From: Forficula auricularia
Taxonomy: Eukaryota; Arthropoda; Insecta; Dermaptera; Forficulidae
NCBI GenBank assembly: GCA_024734495.1
Contig: JALMQS010000187.1
Span: 13,907,173 to 13,971,172 of the forward strand
Direction: 5' to 3'
Length of the DNA: 64,000 nt
Below, piece by piece: positions 20,880 to 30,574 of this stretch. The notes under the pieces are model-generated. The model was not told the DNA's origin. It did no database searches and saw nothing but the letters and a program-made list of their open reading frames with translations. Numbering within the stretch: position 1 is the first letter of the stretch; each line of letters begins with the position of its first letter. Position numbers and translations under genes: made by a program.

Positions 20880-21320
20880 ATATAAAATTTATTCAGTAAT
20901 TAATAAGGGGGAGGTTATGATAGAAGAGGAGTTAGGTGGATTGATTAAGAGTGTTTGAGGAAGATACAGGCCATTTGAAGACCGGTTCCCGTTTCGCGTT
21001 CCTTGCGTAAGATTGAATACGCCGTGTGTGGGCTGGAGCGCTGCTCAAGATGGAGCGCAAAAATGTCCTTTTCTGAAGTTGTTCCAGAAGGAAAAGGGTG
21101 TTTCTTGCCGCCTGGTTAGGCAAGGTAATATATAGATGTTGTTGTTTGCCAAGCGAGATCGGGCAAAGCAAAACATACGTTGGGGTAAGGTGGCTTGAGT
21201 TAGGTTATTAATGAACCTTTCGAGTGGTATTGCCGCATGTCGACTATAGGGGTCTGAGTGCTTTAATGAAGTGACTGATTTGACCATGTGAAAAATTGTG
21301 GCAATTTTGAACACACTCAT
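20880..21320 (-). other. GC-richer block with overlapping open frames, unidentified
   Basis: Inside the 3' part of the hAT element. The minus strand is open in two frames: 21045-21320 (begins near MSVFKIATIFHMVK) and 20932-21171 (includes SILSSAPAHTRRIQSYAR). Composition is clearly less AT-rich than its surroundings. I recognise neither frame; it could be another inserted element or part of a captured gene. Confidence 0.4.
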
Positions 21321-21559
21321 CGCATTAAAAATTTATATTTTTCTTTAAAAATTATAATTTTGTTATTTAATACATATACACAGATTATTAAACTTACTTA
21401 AAAGAAATAAAAAATGTATTATTTTTTTGCTGTTTTCAGAATATAATATTACATTTATAAACTATTGAACTATACTATATACAGTAATATTTCTACTTGT
21501 CACTTTTAGCTTGTCGCAGCTAAAAATAGTTTGAGAAACACTGCTCTAAACTCATAAAC

Positions 21560-22080
21560 CAAAAGGAATATCTTACTTAAAAATTAGTTATTTATATATT
21601 TTAAACACACATCGTATGCTGCAAATATTCGACAATCGCGAATATATAAGTCGGATTATAGGTTTTAATTATTTGTAAATTCAACTCTAGCCAATCTAGA
21701 GAATGACAATAAAAACTATTACTAAGAAATGGACGTGTCTGTAAGTATTCCCACTTTACATTTCAACTTCTATTCCGTAGAGACGGCATCAGCAGCTGCG
21801 GCTCTCATTTGACTTCAACTTTAGTTTCTTCAATTTCTTTCGATTTTCTACTTTTCAAAAACATTCCAGTGATTTCAGTAATTCAATTTCTTATTTTTAC
21901 TGTTTCTTTTTAGGACTTAAACTATTCTTAAGAATATATTAATTCAAACCCTTTCTAATGACAGAAGAATTAATGATATTTTTCTTTAAAAGTAGTAAAA
22001 TTTAATAGTAATTCTATAAAAAATCTTATTTTATCTTAGATTATTGTAATAAGATTTGATAAATTTGTATGTAAAGAGAA
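21560..22080. other. AT-rich sequence, nothing recognised
   Basis: No conserved coding or repeat end seen. A short ATG followed four codons later by GTAAGT at about 21728 is not enough to call an exon. Confidence 0.35.
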
Positions 22081-22330
22081 AAATAAATTGACACGTTCTG
22101 ATGTGGCCATCCACTTTGACTTTACCATATACTTCTGGTTGAGTTTGGTATAGTAGGCCTAGATTTTAATTTTTTGGCCCCCCGCCCCACTACATTTGTT
22201 TTTTTGCATTTTTAGTGTTCTAGGGGCCACTGATTATGTATACAAAATTTGGTTGAATTTGCTCAAATGCCAATCTTGAATAATGAGCTGAAAATGGTAC
22301 ACCAACCGTGTATTTGCATGACAATGTACC
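22080..22330 (-). repeat. 3' part of a second Helentron-like family
   Basis: On the minus strand it matches 36370-36580: GTTGAATTTGCTCAAATG/its complement, AGGGGCCACT-like words, and the end GTGGATGGCCACATCAGAAC. The end can fold (GTGG with CCAC). Confidence 0.55.
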
Positions 22331-22620
22331 AAATTTGAGCTTTTATCTGAAAACGTTTCTTATTATATATACATTTTTGCATGACTGTAATATTTTTCAT
22401 GATTTTTGTTTTATATTTGATTGAAGGGTAAAAATATATAATTATAAAATGGACCGATGAAATAATAATATTTCAATTAATAAACACATATTTATTAGCT
22501 AGTCCTAGTTGAAAATTTTCCATTGAGAAAAGGAGAAATTCCCTGAAATTGTTTTATAAAAGATTTGTATTTATTTTAACAATCAATAATTTTTTTTTAA
22601 TATTATCCAACTATCTTTTT

Positions 22621-22821
22621 TTGGGGGTGGGGGGGGGTCGGTTAGGCTGAGGCGGTAGCGTATAATCCTGCTAACCAAGTGGACCCGGGTCTCGAATCCG
22701 ACACGAGGCATCCTATAGAATCTGATCCCGGGGTAGAAGACAAATTTGAATAAATAAATAGTATCGTAAATGGCTTATAGCTAGAAAGGCCGAAAAGCCA
22801 AAAAAAAAAAAAAAAAAAAAA
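22621..22821 (+). mobile_element. tRNA-derived SINE, family B
   Basis: Flanked by 12-bp direct repeats AACTATCTTTTT (22609-22620 and 22822-22833). G-rich start, then a tRNA-like head with GGCTGAGGCGGTAGCG (box A-like) and GGTCTCGAATCC (box B), a short body and a long poly-A tail (22800-22821). Only one copy noticed in the window. Confidence 0.85.
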
Positions 22822-22854
22822 AACTATCTTTTTGATCAAAAAAATCGATAGAAT

Positions 22855-23510
22855 TAGTATATTTTATCTGCAGTCAGGACAATTTTTTTCTTCAAATGTG
22901 GCTTGTGCTGAGCCAAAAGTTAGGACACTTTAGAATCTAAATTATTAAGAACTCCTGATTTGAGTCCTTCAAAATGAGGTAATGGATAAGTTGCCTGACC
23001 AGAAGAATAATCTTTGTTTGAAATGGGTTGGATTCTAGAAAATTTTCTTCTTTAAATAAGTTAACATTAATTGATTTTCGTAATATAAATGAAGGAAACT
23101 CAATAAATTTCAAGTAATAGATCATCTGTGAAAAAAATAAGAGCTACTATTGTCCAAATGATCAGAATCCACTCCTGCGACGACTCTTCTTCGCTGCATC
23201 TCTCTCACTCATCTTTTATCTGGTCTTGTTTGCTTTTTCATCTGAGATTAATGACATTTGGCTTTTGCAATTAATTTCTTGAGTTTCTTGCTCTTCATAT
23301 CTGTTACATTCTATTTTATTGACATTTCAACAATATTTTCCAGAGATGGACAGTTTTCATAATAGGGTGGTCATAAGAAATCGAATTTTCAAATTAAAAG
23401 TTGCCAATCGGCTAAAAAATGAGATTGGCAAATTTCAACTTAATTGGATAACGTTAACACATGCCTGAACGAGGTTGAAGTTTTGAAAAAAAAAATTGGA
23501 ATTTGTCCTT
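22855..23510. other. hAT-type end fragment, then unassigned sequence
   Basis: 22855-22935 resembles the right end of the hAT MITE at 39465-40354 (TTATCTGCAGTCAGGACAATT; CTTCAAATGTGGC), ending AGTTAGGACACTTTAG. From 22940 to 23510 nothing is recognised except a possible AATAGGGTGGTCA end near 23363. Confidence 0.45.
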
Positions 23511-23511
23511 C

Positions 23512-23645
23512 ATATATCTTCTATTTTAGCCAAAATCTTGTGGTACTTCTTATAGCCTCTAGATAGCTTAGGTTTTAAATTTCAAGGCTCTAGGGACTTA
23601 CCGAAGACGAGATATGAACGATTAAAATATTTATTTTACGACACA
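23512..23645. repeat. Helitron-like family fragment
   Basis: Contains GGTTTTAAATTTCAAGG, CTTACCGAAGACGAGATATG and AACGATTAAAATATTTATTT, as in 13200-13450. Confidence 0.6.
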
Positions 23646-24750
23646 TAGGTCTACTTGCCCACTTTGGCCTAAATTAAAATATCTAGACATTTTCGAATAA
23701 CAATTATTCAAAAGTGGGAATATCCTTTAAAAAGCTAATAATATTAAACCGGTATTTTCCAACAAATAATAGTGTATTTTGTATTTGCCTATTGTATAAA
23801 ATTCAAAATAGATGGTTTCTATTCGGCCGAACTTTGGTCTAGCCAATAAGAACGATACGCGTGCTGGCTAGCATTTTCTGCTGGTCGACACATATCACTT
23901 GTGAAAAAGACCTCTTGCGTATTCTAACCTTCTGTTGTTTCGTCCTATTAATTAAGAAAATATCCAAAAGCTCTGATTGAATTTAAACACTATTTGACCG
24001 TGCTACTCAATTGGAAAACTCTCTTTTGGACTACGATTTTATTGGATTGATACACATTTGAAGGACCCACGCGAGACTCTGAAAATTTCTAACGGATTTA
24101 ATATTACATCACGAACCAGGGACAGATACTAATTTATAAGGAACAAAGCGAACCATAGGATATTCTTTTATCATTGCACCAGGTGAACCTCATTATTTAT
24201 GTAAATATATCTCATCTCATTAAATAACATCAAAATACAAAAAGGCCTTTTTTATTAAAAAACTACAGTCCACGAACTTTTCTTCATCTCTGAGGTAGCA
24301 ACAAATTCTAAATATATACATATCTATAAAAATATAAACGTAAAGGAAAGAAATACCTATAATAATCGTCTTGCGCGACGAAGCACTAATAGTTCATGAC
24401 AAATAAAATGCCTACCGAGTATATTTTATCAATTCTTGTCAAGTATATCAGTTATTTATTCTGTTCCTGTTTACACAATCTTAAGCCTGGCGTGTATATA
24501 TGGTAACCTATCTAATTATGTATTTATAAGTAGTCAATGGTATAAGCATCTCCTTCCATGTCAATTATATGAAGTTATAACTTATGTAACATTCATTTTT
24601 ATGAACATATCAGTGCAATATAATTAGTACACAATGGGCCAGGCGAAATTGCAATAAAAAAGAAAATAGACTACAATGAATATTCATTATATAAGGTACA
24701 TATTTCATAATGACTATTATTAATGATATTACATAATGATTTTTATATTA
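23646..24750. other. Unassigned, mostly AT-rich
   Basis: No recognisable coding sequence, repeat ends or RNA motif. A slightly GC-richer patch at 23830-23900 carries no identifiable feature. Confidence 0.35.
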
Positions 24751-24754
24751 CAAT

Positions 24755-25275
24755 ACTTGAAAAGAAAATCGACTTCAAAAAATTAAATTCAACAAACGAA
24801 ATAATAAGAACTCAAAAATCAAATAAAATGCACTAAAAGGTAAAAATAATTATCTAAATTAGTTACAACTAAACGACTTTTTGAAGTCGGTGCCAAACAT
24901 ATACATTTTATAAATCGGACTCGACGGATCGTACTTAGTACGTTTAGCGGATAATGAAGACAACATCGCGTAAGCTCGCTTAAATAGTATGTTTAGCACC
25001 GACTTCAATAATCATGACTACCTTGGAGCTATACTGATCCAAATGCAGAAAGAATCATCAAAATCTATTAATAAACAAAGAAGTTATGATTGAAAATTCA
25101 TAAAAAAAAGGGTCCAATACCAATGCAATTTAAATGGAACCAATCGGAAACTATACTGAGCCCAATGCAAAAAAAGCATAAATATCGATTCACAATTGGC
25201 GAGAAATCGTGGATAAGTAGATACAAAAAAATTCAGTCGAATTGAGAACCTCCTCCTTTTTGATGTCGGCTAAAA
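24755..25275. mobile_element. CCGACTTC palindromic element, copy B
   Basis: Starts AAAATCGACTTCAAAAAATT and ends with the inverse of the copy A start (GAACCTCCTCCTTTTTGATG then TCGGC). Internal words TTTTTGAAGTCGGTGCC, GACGGATCGTACTTAGTACG and AGCACCGACTTCA are shared with 56763-57590. About 520 bp, no ORF. Confidence 0.75.
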
Positions 25276-25767
25276 ATAGAAAATAAATTATTAGATCTTT
25301 GATTGTGTGTATGTCAGAAATTCTGCTGTCTTTATTGAGACTCGAACCTAAGTGCCGAAATTAATAATCAGGCAAGTGGCTGTTCTTTTAGACAACCTCT
25401 TCTTCCATATAAGTACGACTAAGAATTTTTCATTCAAAGTGCTTCATTGTTAAAATTCTGCTATACTAATAATGTAATGTTAACCTATAATTTATCATAC
25501 ATTTTTTAACAAGCGAGTTTCTAGAATTATGAAAAATCTAACTTTTTTTCGAAATTCCATCCCTTAGAGCAGCGGTTCCAACATTTCCCTTACCCCCTCA
25601 TTCCTAAAAATATTAAAATATGAATTAGTTAAATAGTCAAAAGAAGCAGATATAAAAAACTATCATCATCAAACTAATACAATAAAACGGTGTTCTTATT
25701 ATTAAATTCATTAGAAAAATATTTTTGTTTATTAAATTAAATTTACGTCCATAATTTGTATTAATTT
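25276..25767. other. Unassigned; one tRNA-like fragment
   Basis: 25310-25400 has on the minus strand a box-B-like GGTTCGAGTCTC, as in degraded SINE heads. CAGCGGTTCCAACATTTCCC at 25570 resembles a hAT end but no partner end was found. Confidence 0.35.
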
Positions 25768-25945
25768 GAAAGTTTATAATAGAAAAATAAGGACAAGTCT
25801 TTGTGTGTGACTTTTTTATTTATCAGTCAACGTTTCGTCGACTTTGCCCTGAAGAAGTCGGCAAAGTCGACGAAACGTTGGCTGATAAATAAAAAAGTCA
25901 CACATAAAAACTTGTTCTTATTTTTCTATTATAAACTTTCAAGTT
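25768..25945. mobile_element. PLE-like palindrome with hammerhead-like core
   Basis: Two arms of about 80 bp (25768-25847 and 25862-25943) are near-perfect inverse copies: AAAGTTTATAATAGAAAAAT and its complement at the right. The centre reads CTGAAGA (25849) ... GACGAAACGTTG, the CTGAWGA...CGAAAC layout seen in PLE ends. Confidence 0.7.
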
Positions 25946-25999
25946 AAATTTGTTGTAGATATAGGACAAAATATTGTATTCATTCAAAACCATACAACC

Positions 26000-26130
26000 A
26001 CCCTGCCAAAAAATAAACACTTTACCGTTTTCTTCACTTTATCTTTTAGTTGATGTACTACTCCTGACGATGGGGTAATAACCCGAAATATATTGACAAA
26101 TTTAAAAAAAAAATCTAATTACTTTATTTT
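26000..26130 (+). repeat. PLE-type LTR-like fragment with hammerhead-like core
   Basis: CTGACGA (26064), T, then GGGGTAATAACCC and GAAA (26095-26098): same layout as 60406 and 63170. No GUC follows, so self-cleavage is unlikely. Confidence 0.6.
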
Positions 26131-26214
26131 TCCTCTTTGTGAAACACTTCCAACTCCGACCTAATATAATTTTGTTTAATCTACTCTTATTAAAGGAGGA
26201 CAAATTGTATATTT

Positions 26215-26218
<4 letters not shown>

Positions 26219-26300
<82 letters not shown>
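26219..26300. repeat. TA dinucleotide microsatellite
   Basis: About 40 uninterrupted TA units with one GT break near 26292. The peptide read from it is an artefact. Confidence 0.95.
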
Positions 26301-26304
<4 letters not shown>

Positions 26305-27000
26305 TTTGAGATTTTTGGTCTTATTTTTGCAAGCGACTCGACCGATTTTGATGAAATTCACGAGTTAGGGGTTTTTGGGGTGACAATTCGATCTGTCACG
26401 GTCTCATCTTCGACAAAATTGTTTTTGATGGGTTTCTATCTTAATCAAATTAATTATTCTCAGGTAGAAAAATTCCATGCCTAAGGTTTTAAAAAAGATT
26501 TTCCTTTTACTATTGTACCCAGACAGACAATGGGTTGGGTTAATCCTTTATTATCAAAGGCCTTGAAGAAGTATTGTGATTGTGGATTTTAACATATTTT
26601 GTTCTCCCTAAACGTTAGAAATATTAATAAACGTTTTATAATTGTTTTTATAAAGAACTTTATTTATTTAATAGAATAAAAAATAATCAAGAATTTATTT
26701 GAAAATATATTTCGCATAAGCAGGGTCTCAATTTTCTGAAAAAACAACACATTTTGATAGGTTTTATTTATTAACAATTGGATGAATAAAAATGAATAAT
26801 ATGGTTGAATCAAAACATGTGCAGTGGTGGGGGATCCGGGGGTAGGGCGAGGTTTCGGGGGTGGGGGGTGGTACAGTGGGCGAATATTAAATATTTTTTA
26901 TTTTTTTTTTAATTTGAAAACGGCTCTCAAATAAAAATCGACCTTTTTATCAGAATTTTAAATTAGAAATAATATTAAAATAAAGCTATTAACTGAAGGA
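26301..27000. other. Unassigned, with a G-rich island
   Basis: 26826-26882 is a run of G tracts (GGGGG, GGGG, GGGGGTGGGGGGTGG) able in principle to form a G-quadruplex. Otherwise nothing recognised; CGATTTTGATGAAATTC near 26342 is a word shared with several repeat families here. Confidence 0.4.
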
Positions 27001-27003
27001 AGA

Positions 27004-27130
27004 AGTTACCGAGCATCGCTCGGTGTCTCCAGGTACTAATTCATAATAAACCAACACCGCGTTCCACAAGATTTATTGTAATAAAGCCTCTCGTAAATAA
27101 ACGGGTGTAAAAAACCTATTTTACCGTTTT
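27004..27130. repeat. Helitron-like 3' end followed by a PLE-type end
   Basis: GTTACCGAGCATCGCTCGGT, then TCTCCAGGTA and CTAA (27005-27038): hairpin, about ten bases and CTRR, followed by T. Directly after it, AATAAACCAACACCGCGTTC resembles PLE ends at 50545 and 60580 (ACCAACACC). Confidence 0.6.
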
Positions 27131-27188
27131 CCGCAATTATCAATATAATTTATGCGTACTCACAAGTGTTCGCCTACTCTTATTTTTT

Positions 27189-29434
27189 ACTTTATCCAAT
27201 GCAAAGCATGGGTAAAGTATTGTAATCGCTCTCGGGGCAAGCGTGGCTTCAAAGGGTCCTCAGGTAAAGACTACGGAACCCATGGACTCAATTAAAGTCA
27301 CAAATTGTAGTATTCAATTAGGTTGAATATTAGCACGTGACGGTTTTGCCAAAAATTACATGGGGTCTCGTCGAGAGGCCAAAAAGTGCGATTTTTTCAT
27401 TTAGTGCGTGCGGATGGATGGATGTATGGATGGATGTTATCGCTTTTTTGGCCCACGATTTTTTCCACACCGTTGCACCGATTGAAATGAAATTGAAAAC
27501 CTACCATTAGTTTAACAAAATGAAGCGCTGATTAGTTTTTGGTACATATCGGCCCACAAACATTAATACTTTATTTCAGTACTTTTTTAGTTTTTTCTAA
27601 ATATCTTGAAAATGACTTAACCAATTTTGATGAAATTTAATATCCTAATTAAGTACCTTGGGGACCACAAAAAAGGTTAAATAAAGTTTTTAGTAAAATT
27701 ATATTTTAAAGTACTTTACTCTAGAGTAAGATGGTACTTTTTTTAATTTTTTAAATTCTTTAAAATTTATTCATTTGAAAGTTTTAATATAGCTCATTTA
27801 GCCTTGCTTAAGTAAGAATGGATAGGCTTCTCTCTGTGAAATGCTAAACATTTGGGAGGAATTTTTATGAGTAACCATAGCAACTGCGTTGTTTTCTTAT
27901 ACGTTACCTTTGCTGAAGACAGAGGAATCGACTTTAAACCAAAAATAGCGATTGATTCTCATCTAGTACTTGAGGAATAATCATTCTATATTGGATTTTT
28001 GACGTTTCGGTTTTTATTAGTAACCATTGCTGAAGACATAGAGAAATCAACTTTAAACCAAAAATAGCGATTGATTCTCATCTAGTTCTTGAGGAATAAT
28101 CATTCTATATTGGATTTTTGACGTTTCGGTTTTTATTAGTAACCATTGCTGAAGACATAGAGAAATCGACTTTAAACCAAAAATAGCGATTGATTCTCAT
28201 CTAGTACTTGAGGAATAATCATTCTATATTGGATTTTTGACGTTTCGGTTTTTATTAGTAACCATTGCTGAAGACATGGAGGAATCGACTTAAAATAAAA
28301 AATAGCGATTGATTCTCATCTAATACTTGAGAAATATCCATTCTATATTGGATTTTTTGACGTTTCGGATTTTATTAGTAACCATTCCTGAAGACATAGA
28401 GAAATCAACTTTAAACCAAAAATAGCGATTGATTCTCATCTAGTACTTGAGGAATAATCATTCTATATTGGATTTCTGACGTTTCGGTTTTTATTGGTAA
28501 CCATTGTTGAAGACATAGATGAATCGAGTTAAAATCAAAAATAGCGATTGATTCTCATCTAGTACTTGAGGAATAATCATTCTATATTAGATTTTTGACG
28601 TTTCGGTTTTTATTGGTAACCATTGCTGAAGACATAGAGGAATCGACTTAAAATCAAAAATAGCGATTGATTCTCATCTAATACTTGAGGAATAACAATT
28701 CTACATTAGGTTTTTGACGTTTCGATTATTATTGGTAACCATTGCTGAAGACATGGAGGAATCGACTTAAAATCAAAAATAACGATCGATTCTTATCCAA
28801 TACTAGAGGAATAACCTTATTGAATTCCATTTTTGATGCTTTGACTATTAATGGAAACCTCTACTGAAAATGTAGAAGAATCGACTTAAAATCAAAAAGA
28901 CTAAATTCTTTTATGGCAAACAACTCAAGCTTGAGTTGTTTGCCAAAAGAATTTAGTCTTTTTGATTTTAAGTCGATTCTTCTACATTTTCAGTAGAGGT
29001 TTCCATTATTAGTCAAAACATCAAAAATGGAATTCAATAAGGTTATTCCTCTAGTATTAGATAAGAATCGATCGTTATTTTTGATTTTAAGTCGATTCCT
29101 CCATGTCTTCAGCAATGGTTACCAATAATAATCGAAACGTCAAAAACCTAATGTAGAATTGTTATTCCTCAAGTATTAGATGAGAATCGATGGCTATTTT
29201 TGATTTTAAGTCGATTCCTCTATGTCTTCAGCAATGGTTACCAATAAAAACCGAAACGTCAAAAATCCAATGTAGTATGGTTATTCCTCGACTCTTAAAT
29301 GAGAATTATTTTTGAATTAATTTTAATATGAACTACAAATTGCAAGTGATATCTGATTAATAATAAAGGAACAAACATATTAATATTTCAAATGAATTTG
29401 GATAAAGTTTAGCAACGATCCGTTGCAGTTTATT
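27189..29434 (+). mobile_element. Helentron-like element B (non-autonomous)
   Basis: Starts ACTTTATCCAATGC after a T run and ends with hairpin GCAACG-ATC-CGTTGC (29412-29426) plus AGTTTATT before a T. The 5' CTTTATCCAA and 3' TTGGATAAAG (29398-29407) are subterminal inverted repeats. Around 27411-27440 is a GGAT microsatellite. The interior is a 119-bp tandem array. Helentron-type elements, including Drosophila DINE-1, are known for T-T insertion without duplication, subterminal inverted repeats, a 3' hairpin and internal tandem repeats, all seen here. No protein coded. Confidence 0.82.
27905..29325. repeat. 119-bp tandem array with head-to-head inversion at 28929/28930
   Basis: About nine monomers (landmark TGAAGAC at 28031, 28150, 28269, 28389, 28508, 28627, 28746) run one way up to a central palindrome CAACTCAAGCTTGAGTTG (28921-28938), then three to four run the other way. 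Period 119 with one 120. Monomers next to the centre mirror each other best. Confidence 0.9.
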
Positions 29435-30138
29435 TCGTCTTATTTTGGTGAGTACTATAAGAATCCATCGTCATTTTTATATATAATTTGAATCTAGAAC
29501 TTTGGCATTTTTAAATCTATTTTGATTAATTAAAAATAATATCTTAATAACTACAAAAAAAGCTTTATTTAATAATAAAATAAATATAAATATTTTTTAA
29601 ACCGTTTGAGAGGTTTTAGGGAAACTAAAAAAACTTGTTCTTATGTTTTTTTTCCTTTAATATTATGTGATGTTTTATTAAATTACTTGGATTATTTATT
29701 ATTACCAAATGTTTTGATTGGTATGGTCTCAAAGTTCAATCTAAATTAAATATAAATATAGAATTTGTTTTTTAATTTAATAGATATAAATAAAACAATA
29801 AACAATGTTTTGTTGCTGTAGAGAGGCTTTTTGAAATTGATTAAACACTTCACTGAAATATTTACTGGTGGAAAATGTAAATTCCCTCACTAATCATGTT
29901 TAAAATTTTCCACTATTAATTAATTAGCTGCGTTTAGCGCCAATACAAAGCTAAATTTTTATATAAAATATATTAATCTGCTACGATAAATTATTATAAT
30001 CATTTATTTAATATTAAAATACTTATTTAGTGGAATTCGATTTAATTTGTTACAAAATTCTCAATTCAGAACATAACTTTTCCTTATTCCCTCTCTTTTT
30101 TTTTAAATAATATCAATTTTCTTTTTTCATTTATTTAT
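29435..30138. other. AT-rich sequence, nothing recognised
   Basis: Very AT-rich between two Helentron-like elements; no ends or coding similarity seen. Confidence 0.4.
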
Positions 30139-30574
30139 CCACTGTAAATCAAAAAAGCCAAAATTGAAAAGGGTATTTCAATGAAGAAATGAAACAAATC
30201 CTAGATGTAGTGATAAATTGAAAATATTTTCTATAACTATATCCAAATGGGAGGCGTTTGGAGTTTAATTCATATGGACATTAAGTATCAGCTTGGGTTC
30301 AGGGATCGGTGGCCAAGAAGATTAGAGCTAAGGCACTTATAAAGGCATCGCAGTGCACATGGGAAGATCCCGGGCTCGAATCCCGGCTGATCCTTTTGTC
30401 TATAATATTAAATATTTTTATAAGATTGGATCTGAGAATTTTATTTATATTAATTTATTTATTTATCTTCTGAGGATCTTAATTCACATCTTTATCCATT
30501 GTAAATGTAATGACTAAGCTCCAAACGCCTCCCACTCGATTTGGATATAGTTATAGGAAATATTTTGGCTTTTT
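30139..30574. mobile_element. Foldback element holding a tRNA-like sequence
   Basis: Arms 30218-30266 and 30509-30566 are inverse copies (AACTATATCCAAATGGGAGG; TCCAAACGCCTCC). The outer match continues from 30139-30165 (AAATCAAAAAAGCC) to 30562-30574 and resumes at 33011 after Helentron-like element C. The tRNA-like segment lies between the arms. Confidence 0.7.
30303..30393 (+). other. tRNA-like sequence with long central loop (tRNA pseudogene or SINE head)
   Basis: The ends pair as an acceptor stem (GGATCGG with CTGATCC, one G-U). The T arm is perfect (CCGGG-CTCGAAT-CCCGG). D stem GCC/GGC is present. The middle GCACT ... AGTGC closes a loop of about 14 bases, too large for a normal anticodon loop. 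Resembles a type II (Ser/Leu-like) tRNA. A stretch of T follows it. Confidence 0.65.

Larger units (their letters stand above)
16953..21543 (+). mobile_element. hAT element (ZBED/SCAND3-like) with nested insertions
   Basis: Left end CAGTGTTTCTCAAACTA, right end the exact inverse (TAGTTTGAGAAACACTG, 21527-21543). Flanks CTCTAACCT and CTCTAAACT match at eight of nine bases, near the hAT 8-bp rule. Inside are pieces of one hAT-type protein in order, separated by a LINE tail, a CCGACTTC palindromic element and a Helitron-like segment. Without the inserts it would be roughly 2 kb. Confidence 0.78.

Noticed and set aside
21728..21745. Mini-exon ATGGACGTGTCT followed by GTAAGT
   Set aside because: Four codons plus a donor occur by chance often; no promoter or downstream exon was seen.
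26176..26361. Open frame rich in Tyr-Ile repeats
   Set aside because: Pure translation of the TA microsatellite.
26826..26882. G-rich island as a promoter element
   Set aside because: G runs may fold into a quadruplex, but no gene start or other promoter signal is near.
27905..29325. Regular repeat array as a CRISPR-like array
   Set aside because: Monomers are contiguous 119-bp units without unique spacers, lie inside a transposon-like element and invert at the centre. Nothing suggests a prokaryote.
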